DNA from: Candidatus Bathyarchaeota archaeon
GTDB taxonomy: Archaea > Thermoproteota > Bathyarchaeia > Bathyarchaeales > Bathycorpusculaceae
Reading direction: 5' to 3'
Assembly: GCA_026014685.1 (NCBI GenBank)
Contig: JAOZHW010000015.1
Coordinates: 62,001 to 126,000, forward strand
DNA: 64,000 nucleotides
In this document: piece after piece, positions 7,994-16,185 of the stretch
Layout: every line of letters begins with the position of its first letter
Position numbering within the stretch: the first letter of the stretch is position 1
Notes under the pieces: generated by a model
What the model saw: only the letters and a program-made list of their open reading frames with translations
Database searches by the model: none
Told to the model about the DNA's origin: nothing
Program-made: the position numbers and the translations under genes

Positions 7994-8026
7994 AATCGGA
8001 AAGTAAGGGAAAAGGTGGTTTTATGT

Positions 8027-9052
8027 TTATATGCGATTGGGTTCCAAGATTACTTTTAGCGAGTTGCCTGCTTCGGCCATCAAACGGAAACCTTCCTGCG
8101 CTTCGGTTAGGGGTAGACGGTGGGTTATCATGCCTTTCACGTCAAGTTCCCCTGTCGCTAAAACGTGCAATGCGTCTTCGATGTCGTTGGGTGCGGCGCC
8201 GTAGCTTGTGCGCATGGTGATTTCGTTTCGCCAAAACTGGTTAATCGGCACGGGTAACTTGACGGTGGGGTCTGGTACTGCGAAGAAGAGGATTGTTCCG
8301 CCGTTTTCTACGCAGTCCATTGCTGAAATCGCTGCGGATGTGGCGCCTGTGCATACGACGACTTGGTCGGCTAAGTGCCCTGTTAATTCTTTGAGTTTTG
8401 CTGGCAAGTTATCTTTGGCGTCGAGAGCGTGGTGTGCGCCAAATTTCTTGGCAAGCTCCAAGCGGTATGGGTTGATGTCGGCGACTATGATGTTTTCTAC
8501 CCCCTTGAACTTCGCTAGTTGTACATGGAGGATGCCTGAGATGCCGCTCCCGATGACGAGCAGGGTATCGTCGGCTTTTAGTTTGGAGAGGCGCTGCCCA
8601 CGTGAAACGCAGGCCAGAGGCTCGATAAATGTGCCCTCCTCAAAGCTTAGGGCGTCGGGGAGCTTGTAGATGCCGTACTGCACGTTGATTTTTGGCACCA
8701 ACACGTACTGTGAGAAGCCGCCGGGGTAGTAGTTGGTGGTGTGGAGTGTGTGACAGGCTGTGTGGTTGCCCCGTTTGCAGTGGCGGCATTCAAAGCAGGG
8801 AACGTGATGTGAGACAAATACGCGGTCGCCCACGGCCACGTTTTTGACTTTTGCGCCGACTTGGCTGATTACGCCTGTGGCTTCGTGACCCAATACACGC
8901 GGCGCCTTAGGCACGCGGTACCATTCGATGACGTCGCTGCCACAGATGCCGCTGGCCATAACTTTGAGCAGAACTTCTTCTTCGCCTGCGCGGGGCGTAG
9001 GAATCTCTTGCACGCGAACGTCATGATTATTGTAGTAAAAGGCAGCTAACAA
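8027..9052 (-). CDS. zinc-dependent alcohol/polyol dehydrogenase (MDR family)
   Basis: The 341-residue medium-chain dehydrogenase has catalytic zinc ligands C37 (GICGSD) and H56-E57 (LGHEATG), and a structural zinc lobe C86, C89, C92, C100 (CFECRHCKRGNHTAC). The Rossmann fold carries VIGSGISGILHVQLAK for NAD(P). The sorbitol/threonine-dehydrogenase branch (GDRVFVSHH, FIEPLACVSRG) fits best. It lies 28 bp after the LsrF-family gene, so the two probably share an operon and a carbohydrate or polyol route. The precise substrate is unknown. Confidence 0.93.
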   Translation of the reverse strand: MLAAFYYNNHDVRVQEIPTPRAGEEEVLLKVMASGICGSDVIEWYRVPKAPRVLGHEATGVISQVGAKVKNVAVGDRVFVSHHVPCFECRHCKRGNHTACHTLHTTNYYPGGFSQYVLVPKINVQYGIYKLPDALSFEEGTFIEPLACVSRGQRLSKLKADDTLLVIGSGISGILHVQLAKFKGVENIIVADINPYRLELAKKFGAHHALDAKDNLPAKLKELTGHLADQVVVCTGATSAAISAMDCVENGGTILFFAVPDPTVKLPVPINQFWRNEITMRTSYGAAPNDIEDALHVLATGELDVKGMITHRLPLTEAQEGFRLMAEAGNSLKVILEPNRI

Positions 9053-9080
9053 AAAAATTCACCAAAGAAAAGAAGGCGGG

Positions 9081-9878
9081 TTAAGCTTTGCCCGCGATGA
9101 TTTGGTTGTATAGGTCGTCAGCTTCTTGTGCGGTGTAGCCTTCATGGATTATAGCTTTGATGGCTCGGATTGAGGCGACGGGGTGCTCAGTTTGCCAGAT
9201 GTTCCGTCCGAGGTTAACGCCTGCCGCGCCCTTCTGCATACCGTCGTAGACAAAGTCGAAGACTTCACGCTGAGTTTCGGTTTTTGGTCCACCTGCGATG
9301 ACGACAGGAACTGGACAGCCGTCGATGACCTTTTCGAATTTCTCTTTACAATAGTAAGTTTTGACTACACGTGCGCCGATTTCCGCGACGATACGTGCGG
9401 CTAAGGCGAGGTAGCGGGCTTCACGTTTCTCCAGTTCCTTGCCGACAGCGCAGACAGCCATGACAGGTATGCCATAGTCTTCGCATTCGTCAACAAGCTT
9501 TGCGAGGTTGGTTAAGCTTTTGTTTTCGTATTTGCTTCCCACGAAAGCAGACATTGAAACTGCAGAGGCATTCAGTCGGATGATTTCTTGGATGGATGTA
9601 ACTAAGGATTCGTTGGCTAAGTCTTCTCCAACTACTGAAACCGCGCCTGAAACCCGCATGATAACTGGCTTTTCAAGAGCAGGATCTACGCAGTTGCGCA
9701 GTATGCCCCGTGTGAGCATTAAGCCGTCGGCGTATTGTATGATTGGTTTTATGGTTTCGCCGGGTTTTTCAAGGCAGTGTGTTGGTCCTTGGAAGTAGCC
9801 GTGGTCGATTGGTAAGAAGAGGGCTTTTTTGTCTTTTTGGAATAATCGGTTTAAGCGGTTTTGCATTCCCCACTCCAT
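9081..9878 (-). CDS. LsrF/DhnA-type class I aldolase family protein
   Basis: The 265 residues form a full TIM barrel of the DeoC/FbaB superfamily. The sequence is close to E. coli LsrF throughout: WGMQNRLNRLF, LPIDHGYFQGPTHCLE, YADGLMLTRGILR, VPVVIAGGPK and GAAGVNLGRNIWQTEHPVA. The Schiff-base lysine is K173 in VVKTYYCKEKF. LsrF is the thiolase that cleaves 3-hydroxy-5-phosphonooxypentane-2,4-dione in AI-2 breakdown. The archaeal ADH synthase of the alternative shikimate route and class I fructose-bisphosphate aldolase are related alternatives. No other lsr gene is visible. First gene of an operon with the zinc dehydrogenase. Confidence 0.85.
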   Translation of the reverse strand: MEWGMQNRLNRLFQKDKKALFLPIDHGYFQGPTHCLEKPGETIKPIIQYADGLMLTRGILRNCVDPALEKPVIMRVSGAVSVVGEDLANESLVTSIQEIIRLNASAVSMSAFVGSKYENKSLTNLAKLVDECEDYGIPVMAVCAVGKELEKREARYLALAARIVAEIGARVVKTYYCKEKFEKVIDGCPVPVVIAGGPKTETQREVFDFVYDGMQKGAAGVNLGRNIWQTEHPVASIRAIKAIIHEGYTAQEADDLYNQIIAGKA

Positions 9879-9950
9879 ATCTCATTGCTCCGAGACAGCA
9901 GTTGGCTTAAGAAATAAATAACCTTATCCTTTCAAGACAGAAAAAAGAAG

Positions 9951-11879
9951 TTAGGCTAAAAATAGCCAAAGCAAATAAACCGACAGAGCCGCCGAGAAAA
10001 GAATCAGCCATTGCTTTTTGCTGGCCTTAAAAATGTAGCGTCCATACATCGGGGGAATCGGAAAAGTATCAAACAATGCGTCTATAACACACATTGCCAA
10101 CCCTGCACTGCCAATCAACACAAAGCCGCTTTCGAGCAAGACAAAAAAGAAGCCAGCAAAAGATAGAGATAAGAGGGCAGAGGCAACGGCCAAGGATTTG
10201 CCCAGTTGAGGGGTAAACTTGGGGGAATAGGAAACGTTGCGTGCAGGTTTAGAGAAAGGCGTCTTTAGCAAAAGAGTAGTTAAGACAAAGAGCGCCAAGC
10301 CAAGGTACCATATTTTATATTCAGTCCAGACCCCTTTACGCCTCGACATGGCGATTAATATGAATGTTTTCGCGAAACCCACAAGGATGCTGGTTGCAAA
10401 AAAAGTGGGCAAAATAATCAAAATCTCCGCTAACTGGTCTACTTTGACGTAGGCAAAAGACAACGTTAAAAGCCCAATCGCAACAGCGTAAACCACAAGC
10501 TCAATTTTGGTCGGTTTAAACACGGAGCCCGTTTTTTCTTCAACTTTGAGTTTGTGCTTGGAAATTATGAAGCTAGAAAGCCAACTCTTAACGCCTGAGG
10601 GCAGAACCTTTTGGAATTCTTTTGCCAACTTATCAGTGGGCACTCCCTGTGTGCTTACGGCGGCTATGGCTGCCGAGGCAACAGCGGTCCCCACTGCCGC
10701 TACCACAGGTGCGGCGATGGCATTGGCTGGTTGTGGGGTCCATACTGTGGTTGTCAGGTTTGTGTTTGTGGCTGGTGAACTGGTGGGGTTGGATGTCGTA
10801 TTTGGAGCCGAGGGCGCAGGAGTTGGTGTTTCAGAGGTGACCGTTGGATTGTATTCACCGAAAGCATAGATGTTTTTGTCATATGCACCGACAAATATGG
10901 CGCCGTTAACAGCAACCATAGGCGCAAAAACACTTCCTTGAACATCATAACTCCACACAACATTGCCTGATTGGGCATTTAAAACATACAACACGCCACC
11001 TGAACCATAAGTGCCGATGAGCACTTTTCCATCAGCCAACGTGGGAGGCGCAAAAATCTTGGAGCCTAAAGGGTTACTCCACACAAGGCTGCCCGACTGA
11101 GCATTAAGGCAATATAGTGTGCCGCCCTCTGAACCAATATACAACAGCCCGTTGTCTATTGCTGGAGAGGACGAAACCTTGTCATCGGTCTGGTAACTCC
11201 AAGCCTGTGCTCCTGTACCAGCATCAAAAGCGTAGACGTTTTTGTCAGTTGAACCGACATAGATGACTCCGTCGGCGTATGCCGGGGAAGAGTTGGTGTA
11301 GGTGTCGCCGTCGTTTGTGTGGGACCTCCAAATCAAGCTGCCTGTTCCAGCATTCAAAGCGTAGAGGTAGCCGTCTTGAGAGCCAAAATAAACCACGTTG
11401 CCCACCACAACTGGTGAGGAGCGAATATCGCCTTGGGTGGCGTAACTCCAAAGTTCCGCGCCCGTCTGAGCGTTAAACGCATAAAATTTGTCGTCGGTCG
11501 AACCTACATAAACAACGTTTCCGACAACAGCTGGGGATGACCAAACGGCGCCGCCAGTGGGTACACTCCATACAGAGCTTCCTGTTTCAGCGTCTAAAGC
11601 GTAGAAGTTAAAATCGTTAGAGCCGATATACACCAAACCATTCGCGACTGCAGGGGAAGACCAAACGTTATCTCCTGTTTTGATGGACCACAAGGTAGCG
11701 CCTGTAGCTGCATCAAGCGCATAAACGTATCCTCCGAAAGTACCCGTATAGAGTACATTATCCACTACCGCAACTGAGGAACGGACCTGAGCGTCGGTTG
11801 CTTTAACCCAAAGCGTCTGGCTGGTTGCGGGAACGGATGAGGATGAACGCGCTGAATGCGCAAGGTCTCCGCTAAACAT
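9951..11879 (-). CDS. PQQ-type beta-propeller surface protein with C-terminal membrane domain (5' end frameshifted)
   Basis: The visible 642-residue reading has about eight propeller blades (residues 20-345), each with a core like VVYVGSTDDKFYAFNAQTG followed by xxxWS, then a Thr/Pro/Ser-rich stalk (about 348-385) and a C-terminal region with five or six hydrophobic helices (about 385-640). The propeller faces outward in such proteins. The first ATG (11879) follows an in-frame SSWP, part of the WPMF-x-x-D-x-A-H opening of PQQ-repeat proteins. A signal peptide (TTG at 11971, then IKLTLFF and IVCSLSVTLVKSQA) is joined only if one T is added to an eight-T run (11946-11953). The real gene therefore probably spans 9951-11971. 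The C-terminal helices, with NPxDG-like FPIPPMYG, loosely recall site-2 proteases without the active site. Confidence 0.85.
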   Translation of the reverse strand: MFSGDLAHSARSSSSVPATSQTLWVKATDAQVRSSVAVVDNVLYTGTFGGYVYALDAATGATLWSIKTGDNVWSSPAVANGLVYIGSNDFNFYALDAETGSSVWSVPTGGAVWSSPAVVGNVVYVGSTDDKFYAFNAQTGAELWSYATQGDIRSSPVVVGNVVYFGSQDGYLYALNAGTGSLIWRSHTNDGDTYTNSSPAYADGVIYVGSTDKNVYAFDAGTGAQAWSYQTDDKVSSSPAIDNGLLYIGSEGGTLYCLNAQSGSLVWSNPLGSKIFAPPTLADGKVLIGTYGSGGVLYVLNAQSGNVVWSYDVQGSVFAPMVAVNGAIFVGAYDKNIYAFGEYNPTVTSETPTPAPSAPNTTSNPTSSPATNTNLTTTVWTPQPANAIAAPVVAAVGTAVASAAIAAVSTQGVPTDKLAKEFQKVLPSGVKSWLSSFIISKHKLKVEEKTGSVFKPTKIELVVYAVAIGLLTLSFAYVKVDQLAEILIILPTFFATSILVGFAKTFILIAMSRRKGVWTEYKIWYLGLALFVLTTLLLKTPFSKPARNVSYSPKFTPQLGKSLAVASALLSLSFAGFFFVLLESGFVLIGSAGLAMCVIDALFDTFPIPPMYGRYIFKASKKQWLILFSAALSVYLLWLFLA

Positions 11880-11945
11880 CGGCCAAGAACTCGTAGCTTG
11901 GCTTTTAACTAAGGTAACCGATAAAGAGCAGACTATAATTGAAAT

Positions 11946-11971
11946 AAAAAAAATAAGGTTAGTTTAATCAA
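11946..11971 (-). other. displaced signal-peptide start of the PQQ protein
   Basis: TTG at 11971-11969 opens a frame reading LIKLTLFFL that runs into an eight-T homopolymer. The rest of the hydrophobic signal (ISIIVCSLSVTLVKSQA) lies in the next frame and continues into the propeller. One base of slippage restores a classical signal peptide. Sequencing error and true phase variation both fit. Confidence 0.6.
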
Positions 11972-12010
11972 TGTTTTCTGCAAGCTTTCTTCCTTCAAAC
12001 ATAATTTTAT

Positions 12011-12772
12011 TTAATTTTGCACTGTTGGTTCGGGGGGTGGCGGTGGAGGCGGTAGCGAGTCTCCTATGCCCATTATGTTCATCTTCATCAGGAAATGCAG
12101 CACAAGCCCTGTAACCACGAAAGCTAAGAACTCCACATAGTATGGAACGAAGTCTAGGTAGACGAAGTCTGAGATCCAGTAGATGATCATGAAGCCTAAG
12201 CCGATTTCGCCATAGAGGAGCAATGGGGGGAACGGGAAGCTGATGTAGTTTTTAACTGCATAGAAAAGCCCAGCCATCGAGACAGCTATTACTGCGTCAG
12301 TGAAAGCCCATGTTAATCCTGCGCCTAAACCATAGACTGCCAATGAGAAAACGATGTAGAAGACCAACAGAATAATGTAGCTAAGCAGTACAAAGTTGAG
12401 TTTTGGTCGATAAACCCAGAACAAATAAAAGCCACCTGCCGAGAGCAGTCCCCAGAAGAATGTTGCTGGCAAGTAGAGTATGTCGCCGACTACTGATTGA
12501 ATTACGTTGCTGCTTGAGATGTTGCTGAGCCAGAAAATTAAGGTGATCAAAGATACCGGCGCGCTGTAAGCAACTCCCCATTTCAGGGCGGCGCTTGGCT
12601 TCTTGTCTGAATTAATGAAGTAGAGGTATGTCAACATGAAAGCGGCAAACAGTTCAATTGCGTTTATTGCAAAGTCTTTTAGTTCCATAAGGATTGGGTC
12701 AACGGTTGGCGCCATTGGATTGAGGAGGTCGGTTGTGGTTCCCATGGGCGCGTAATCGTATAGTTCAGCCAT
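12011..12772 (-). CDS. multi-helix membrane protein with poly-proline tail (5' end frameshifted)
   Basis: A 253-residue integral membrane protein of about seven hydrophobic helices, starting MAELYDYAPMG and ending in SLPPPPPPPEPTVQN. No family recognised. Just upstream, the same frame stays open through LIYISVFLAVFI, an additional membrane helix without a start codon. The start with MLNIQNSNNQ lies in the other frame at 12921, and the two join if one base is added to the six-A run (12812-12817). The intact gene would therefore be 12011-12921, about 303 residues. It is transcribed in the same direction as the PQQ-propeller gene, 40-130 bp upstream of it. Confidence 0.7.
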   Translation of the reverse strand: MAELYDYAPMGTTTDLLNPMAPTVDPILMELKDFAINAIELFAAFMLTYLYFINSDKKPSAALKWGVAYSAPVSLITLIFWLSNISSSNVIQSVVGDILYLPATFFWGLLSAGGFYLFWVYRPKLNFVLLSYIILLVFYIVFSLAVYGLGAGLTWAFTDAVIAVSMAGLFYAVKNYISFPFPPLLLYGEIGLGFMIIYWISDFVYLDFVPYYVEFLAFVVTGLVLHFLMKMNIMGIGDSLPPPPPPPEPTVQN

Positions 12773-12817
12773 GATGAAGACGGCGAGGAATACGCTGATG
12801 TAGATAAGTTCTTTTTT

Positions 12818-12921
12818 CCGGGTTTCCAGTTGTTTTTGATGTAGTCGGTTACTTGTTGTTGGGTGAAGTTAAAGCCTAAGAGAGCCATGGCTTGGTTGTT
12901 CGAGTTTTGAATATTTAACAT
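12818..12921 (-). pseudogene. 5' fragment of the poly-proline membrane protein
   Basis: ATG at 12921 opens MLNIQNSNNQAMALLGFNFT followed by QQQVTDYIKNNWKPGKK, a plausible soluble helix. It then runs out of frame at the six-A tract and would end in unrelated sequence. The continuing frame gives KELIYISVFLAVF, a natural membrane helix leading into the protein above. Confidence 0.6.
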
Positions 12922-13070
12922 TTTGCGTATCAGGTGTATGAAGGTTCAATTTAGTCGTTAAAAGCCAGCTTATTTAGCATATTATACAAAATGTACACGC
13001 AGAGTTATCAAAAAATTGTAAACCCGCCTCAGATTAAAAAGACACACACCACACACAAAAACTCCAATCT

Positions 13071-13246
13071 TCAGCAAACCTTTAGAGTTGATTTTCCATG
13101 TTTGCTTAAACCATAAATGACCTCATGCAGAGTTATAACTGTGATAGCGAAATCTTCTTGCTTTCCACGATACGCTTGAACGCTTGACTTCCTTTTGAGA
13201 TTTTTTCTAGAATCTCAATCAAAACGTCTGAATCAATCACTATCAT
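13071..13246 (-). pseudogene. decayed VapC PIN-toxin, N-terminal part
   Basis: ATG at 13246 gives MIVIDSDVLIEILEK, the classical PIN N-terminus with catalytic Asp, and reads to a stop after 37 residues (13133). A one-base shift near IVESKK restores the expected continuation AITVITLHEVIYGLSKHG, which stops at 13071. The C-terminal half of the domain is missing. It sits directly after a short antitoxin-like frame, so this is a dead vapBC module. Confidence 0.7.
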
Positions 13247-13343
13247 CAAAGCTTCGCCGATTTGCTCTTTTAACCCTGATTTCTGCGCGTATCTCGTCCT
13301 TTTCGATTTCAGAAAGCTCCACAGAGACTCTAAGCTTTGTCAA
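13233..13343 (-). pseudogene. short VapB-type antitoxin remnant
   Basis: A 36-residue frame from TTG 13343: TKLRVSVELSEIEKDEIRAE is the beta-strand plus helix of VapB-like DNA-binding antitoxins, and it overlaps the start of the VapC fragment by 14 bases, the usual vapBC order. Antitoxins of this kind are normally 60-80 residues, so the C-terminal toxin-binding part is missing or altered. GGGGAG lies upstream as a possible ribosome site. Confidence 0.55.
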
Positions 13344-13493
13344 TGATTCGCTACTCCCCTGTTTTCGGTAAGTCGGTCACATACATGCGAACATACTAAA
13401 TTTTCTTCTTTAGACTTATCCCCACGTTTTGATGCTGGTTTTTGAGAAACGCTTAATGCATCCCTCGTTCTGTGAGATAGCAGCGGCAAACCC
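13344..13493. other. spacer before uvrC
   Basis: This stretch holds no gene I can support and should contain the uvrC promoter. The A+T-rich gap between the membrane-protein gene (12921) and the VapC fragment (13071) likewise shows nothing recognisable. Confidence 0.4.
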
Positions 13494-15143
13494 ATGATTA
13501 AACTGTCCAGCCCATCCGAATTCAAAGCTAGCGACATCCCAACCGAGCCAGGCGTATACCTTTACCGTGACGAGGCAGGCGAGATACTCTACGTGGGCAA
13601 AGCCAAAAACCTGCGCAGCCGAGTAAAAAGCTACTTTTCAGGCATCGACCAACCCGCCAAAACCCGCCAGCTCCTATTGCACATTCGAAGCATCGACTGG
13701 ATTGTGGTCAACAACGAGGTTGAGGCATTGCTTTTGGAGAACAAGCTGATAAAGCAGCATTCGCCCAAATACAACATCGACCTCAAGGACGCGAAAAGCT
13801 ACGCTTACATCTCGCTTACTCGCGAGCCGTTTCCGCGTGTTTTGACGAGCCGCAAAGTTAGTCGAAAACTCGAATCCTTTGGCCCTTACACTGAAGGTTT
13901 TACGCGCCAAGACCTTCAACGCGCTGTCGTCCGCGTCTTCAAACTGCGCACCTGCAAAAACATGCATAAACGCGCCTGCCTAAACTACCACATCCACCTT
14001 TGCACCGCTCCCTGCGTCGGCAACGTGTCCGCCGAACAGTATGCTCAGCAAGTCAAGCAAGCCAGGTCTTTTCTTAGCGGCAACTACACGCAAACTATAG
14101 AGCAACTCACTCGCCAAATGCAGCAGGCCTCCGCAGAGCAACGGTTTGAGGAAGCCCTCGAACTGCGTAAACAAATCGCCTCAATTCGCCTTCTAACAGA
14201 GAGGCAAATAGTGGACAACGAGCGGCGCTTCGATCAAGATGTGATGGCTTTCAAGCGGGTGGGCGAGAAGTTGCATGTTGTACAGATGGGCGTCCGCAAA
14301 GGTGTTTTGTTGGGCAAAAAAGAGTTCACGGTGGATTTGCAGCCGCAGATCGAACAGGAATTTTTGAAAGCCTACTACACCAGCAATCAGATTCCACGCG
14401 AAATCCTCCTCAACCAAGCTGTCTGGCAGGAACCAGAGGAAAAGCATGCGCTCGAAGAGTTTTTGGCTGCTAAGCGGCTGGCGCCTGTTTCTTTGACTAT
14501 CCCCAGAAAAGCTGACAAGTTGGCGTTGCTCAAGTTGGCGGAGAAGAATTTGGAGTCCACGCTCGAAGTGGACAGCGCAATCGTGGACCTGCAAAACAAC
14601 CTTAACCTGCCCGCGTTACCCCGCATAATAGAGTGCTTTGACATATCTAACCTCGGCACCGAACACGTCGTCTCAGGCATGGTCGCATTCAAGGACGCTA
14701 AACCCGACAAAAAGAACTACCGCAAATTCAAAATCAAAACTTTCCAGGGGCAAGACGACTTCGCCGCAGTCAACGAGGTCGTCACCCGACGCTACACGCG
14801 CCAACTGGAAGAGAAAAACCCCTTGCCCGACCTCGTGGTAATCGATGGCGGACCTGGACAGGTCAGAGCCGCACAGGCTGCGTTGCAGAAGCTGGGTTTG
14901 CAGGTGCCGTTGATTGGGTTGGCTAAGGAACGCGAAGAAATTTATTTCCCAGATGACCCTGAGCCGCATGTTTTTGGTAAGAACAGCCGCATGATGCTTC
15001 TGCTAAGAAAAATCCGCGACGCCACCCACGAATTCTCGTTGGGCTACAACCGCAAACGACGACAAATGCAGGTCCGAGAAGAATTCAAACCCAAAAAGCG
15101 CTCTAAGCAAGTAGGTGCTCCAAAAGAATCCGCAGCCCAATAA
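13494..15143 (+). CDS. uvrC: excinuclease ABC subunit C (UvrC), without C-terminal HhH domain
   Basis: The 549-residue protein makes the two incisions in nucleotide excision repair. The N-terminal GIY-YIG nuclease (GVYLYRDEAGEILYVGKAKN, about 20-40), a Cys-containing region (CKNMHKRACLNYH, CTAPC), the UVR helix pair (about 200-235), and the RNase H-like C-terminal nuclease (IECFDISNLG, VVIDGGPGQ, IGLAKEREEI, RDATHEF) are all present. The tandem helix-hairpin-helix found at the end of bacterial UvrC is missing: the chain stops after a basic tail (KPKKRSKQ). The 3' end overlaps mntP by 41 bp, convergently. UvrA and UvrB are not in the window. Archaeal uvrABC is usually considered bacterial in origin. 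Confidence 0.96.
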   Translation: MIKLSSPSEFKASDIPTEPGVYLYRDEAGEILYVGKAKNLRSRVKSYFSGIDQPAKTRQLLLHIRSIDWIVVNNEVEALLLENKLIKQHSPKYNIDLKDAKSYAYISLTREPFPRVLTSRKVSRKLESFGPYTEGFTRQDLQRAVVRVFKLRTCKNMHKRACLNYHIHLCTAPCVGNVSAEQYAQQVKQARSFLSGNYTQTIEQLTRQMQQASAEQRFEEALELRKQIASIRLLTERQIVDNERRFDQDVMAFKRVGEKLHVVQMGVRKGVLLGKKEFTVDLQPQIEQEFLKAYYTSNQIPREILLNQAVWQEPEEKHALEEFLAAKRLAPVSLTIPRKADKLALLKLAEKNLESTLEVDSAIVDLQNNLNLPALPRIIECFDISNLGTEHVVSGMVAFKDAKPDKKNYRKFKIKTFQGQDDFAAVNEVVTRRYTRQLEEKNPLPDLVVIDGGPGQVRAAQAALQKLGLQVPLIGLAKEREEIYFPDDPEPHVFGKNSRMMLLLRKIRDATHEFSLGYNRKRRQMQVREEFKPKKRSKQVGAPKESAAQ

Positions 15144-15663
15144 GAATCAAAACCGCGCCGCCCACGATTTTTATTCGGTGACCAAACTGTTTGCCCAGTC
15201 CACAGCCAAAATAGAAGCCGACAAACGACAATCCAAACGTCACAGCGCCAATCACCGCAATAGGCACCGCAATCGCGGTTTGGAGAAACGCTAAACTCAA
15301 CCCAACCATCAACGCATCGATACTGGTGGCAACCGCCAAAACCAACATCGTCCGCAACTTTAGGTCGACTGGTCCATCTTGTGGCTTCTCTTTTTTTAAG
15401 CCGTCGAAGAGCATTTTTGCGCCGATAAACGCCAGCAACCCAAACGCCACCCAGTGATCCACGCTGGATATGACGCTTTCAAGGCTCAAGCCCGCGAGGT
15501 ACCCGATTGCGGGCATAAGCATCTGGAAACCGCCAAACGCCGTCGCCGTCAACAGCGCTGAGCGACGTCTGTTACCGGTGATGGTCATGCCGTTCGCAAT
15601 TGAAACTGCAAAAGCATCCATAGCCAACCCGACAGCGATCAAGACGACGGTTAAGGCATCCAC
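15103..15663 (-). CDS. mntP: MntP-family manganese efflux pump
   Basis: A 186-residue, six-helix membrane protein of the MntP/YebN family, which exports Mn2+. Two similar halves each contain an Asp-containing helix: GLAMDAFAVSIANG in the first and AVATSIDALMVGLSLAF in the second; these aspartates are needed in the E. coli protein. GCGLGKQFGHRIKIVGG is the typical sixth-helix lead-in. ATG at 15663. Length and topology are complete. No Mn riboswitch was recognised upstream. Confidence 0.94.
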   Translation of the reverse strand: MDALTVVLIAVGLAMDAFAVSIANGMTITGNRRRSALLTATAFGGFQMLMPAIGYLAGLSLESVISSVDHWVAFGLLAFIGAKMLFDGLKKEKPQDGPVDLKLRTMLVLAVATSIDALMVGLSLAFLQTAIAVPIAVIGAVTFGLSFVGFYFGCGLGKQFGHRIKIVGGAVLILIGLRILLEHLLA

Positions 15664-15720
15664 TAGTTACACCGTAATGCCTCTCTGCTAGCTTTACGCC
15701 GATATAGGCTTTTCTAAGAC

Positions 15721-16131
15721 TCAGACAAATTCTTTTAGTGCCCCTTCTAATTCGTCAAAACTCTTGATTATTTTGTCTGAGTGGAAAACGATCCATGGAC
15801 TGAGGCACTTTATGGGGGAGACCACGATGATTTTTTTGCCTTTGCGTTTGGCGTAGAACATTTCCATGCAAGCCCCAGCCGAAAGAATCGGCAAGTAGAC
15901 GACCATGATGTCGCAACGGTCGGCGTCATCGAGGTCTCGCTGCACAAAATCAAAAGTAGGCACCTTATCCCACCAGCACTCCTCCGTGCCGTTGTAGAGA
16001 ACACGCTCACGTTTCCATGGGTCGATAATTTGGAGCCCCAGTTTCTCGACGACTTCGGTTATGGTTTTTCGGTAGTCTTGCTGTTTTTCCATGCCGATGA
16101 TGGGACCTGAAATGAACACCTGCTTCTTCAT
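15721..16131 (-). CDS. nucleoside 2-deoxyribosyltransferase-like protein
   Basis: The 136-residue Rossmann-like protein begins VFISGPIIGME and carries FVQRDLDDADRCDIMVVYLP followed by SAGACMEMFYAKRKGKKIIVV, the pattern of the nucleoside 2-deoxyribosyltransferase/DUF4406 group with the catalytic Glu in the GxxxE element. Such proteins transfer or hydrolyse deoxyribose from nucleosides or (deoxy)nucleotides. The exact substrate is not predictable. Alone between mntP (57 bp) and the CrtI-like gene (54 bp), all on the minus strand. Confidence 0.8.
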   Translation of the reverse strand: MKKQVFISGPIIGMEKQQDYRKTITEVVEKLGLQIIDPWKRERVLYNGTEECWWDKVPTFDFVQRDLDDADRCDIMVVYLPILSAGACMEMFYAKRKGKKIIVVSPIKCLSPWIVFHSDKIIKSFDELEGALKEFV

Positions 16132-16185
16132 CGTGTGACCTTAACCAATTGACTGTTTTAAGATTAATATTGTTTCTCGATCACA

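Noticed and set aside
9081-9878. Class I fructose-bisphosphate aldolase as first call
   Set aside because: The sequence follows LsrF (HGYFQGPT, TRGILR, GRNIWQTEHP) more closely than FBP aldolases of archaea.
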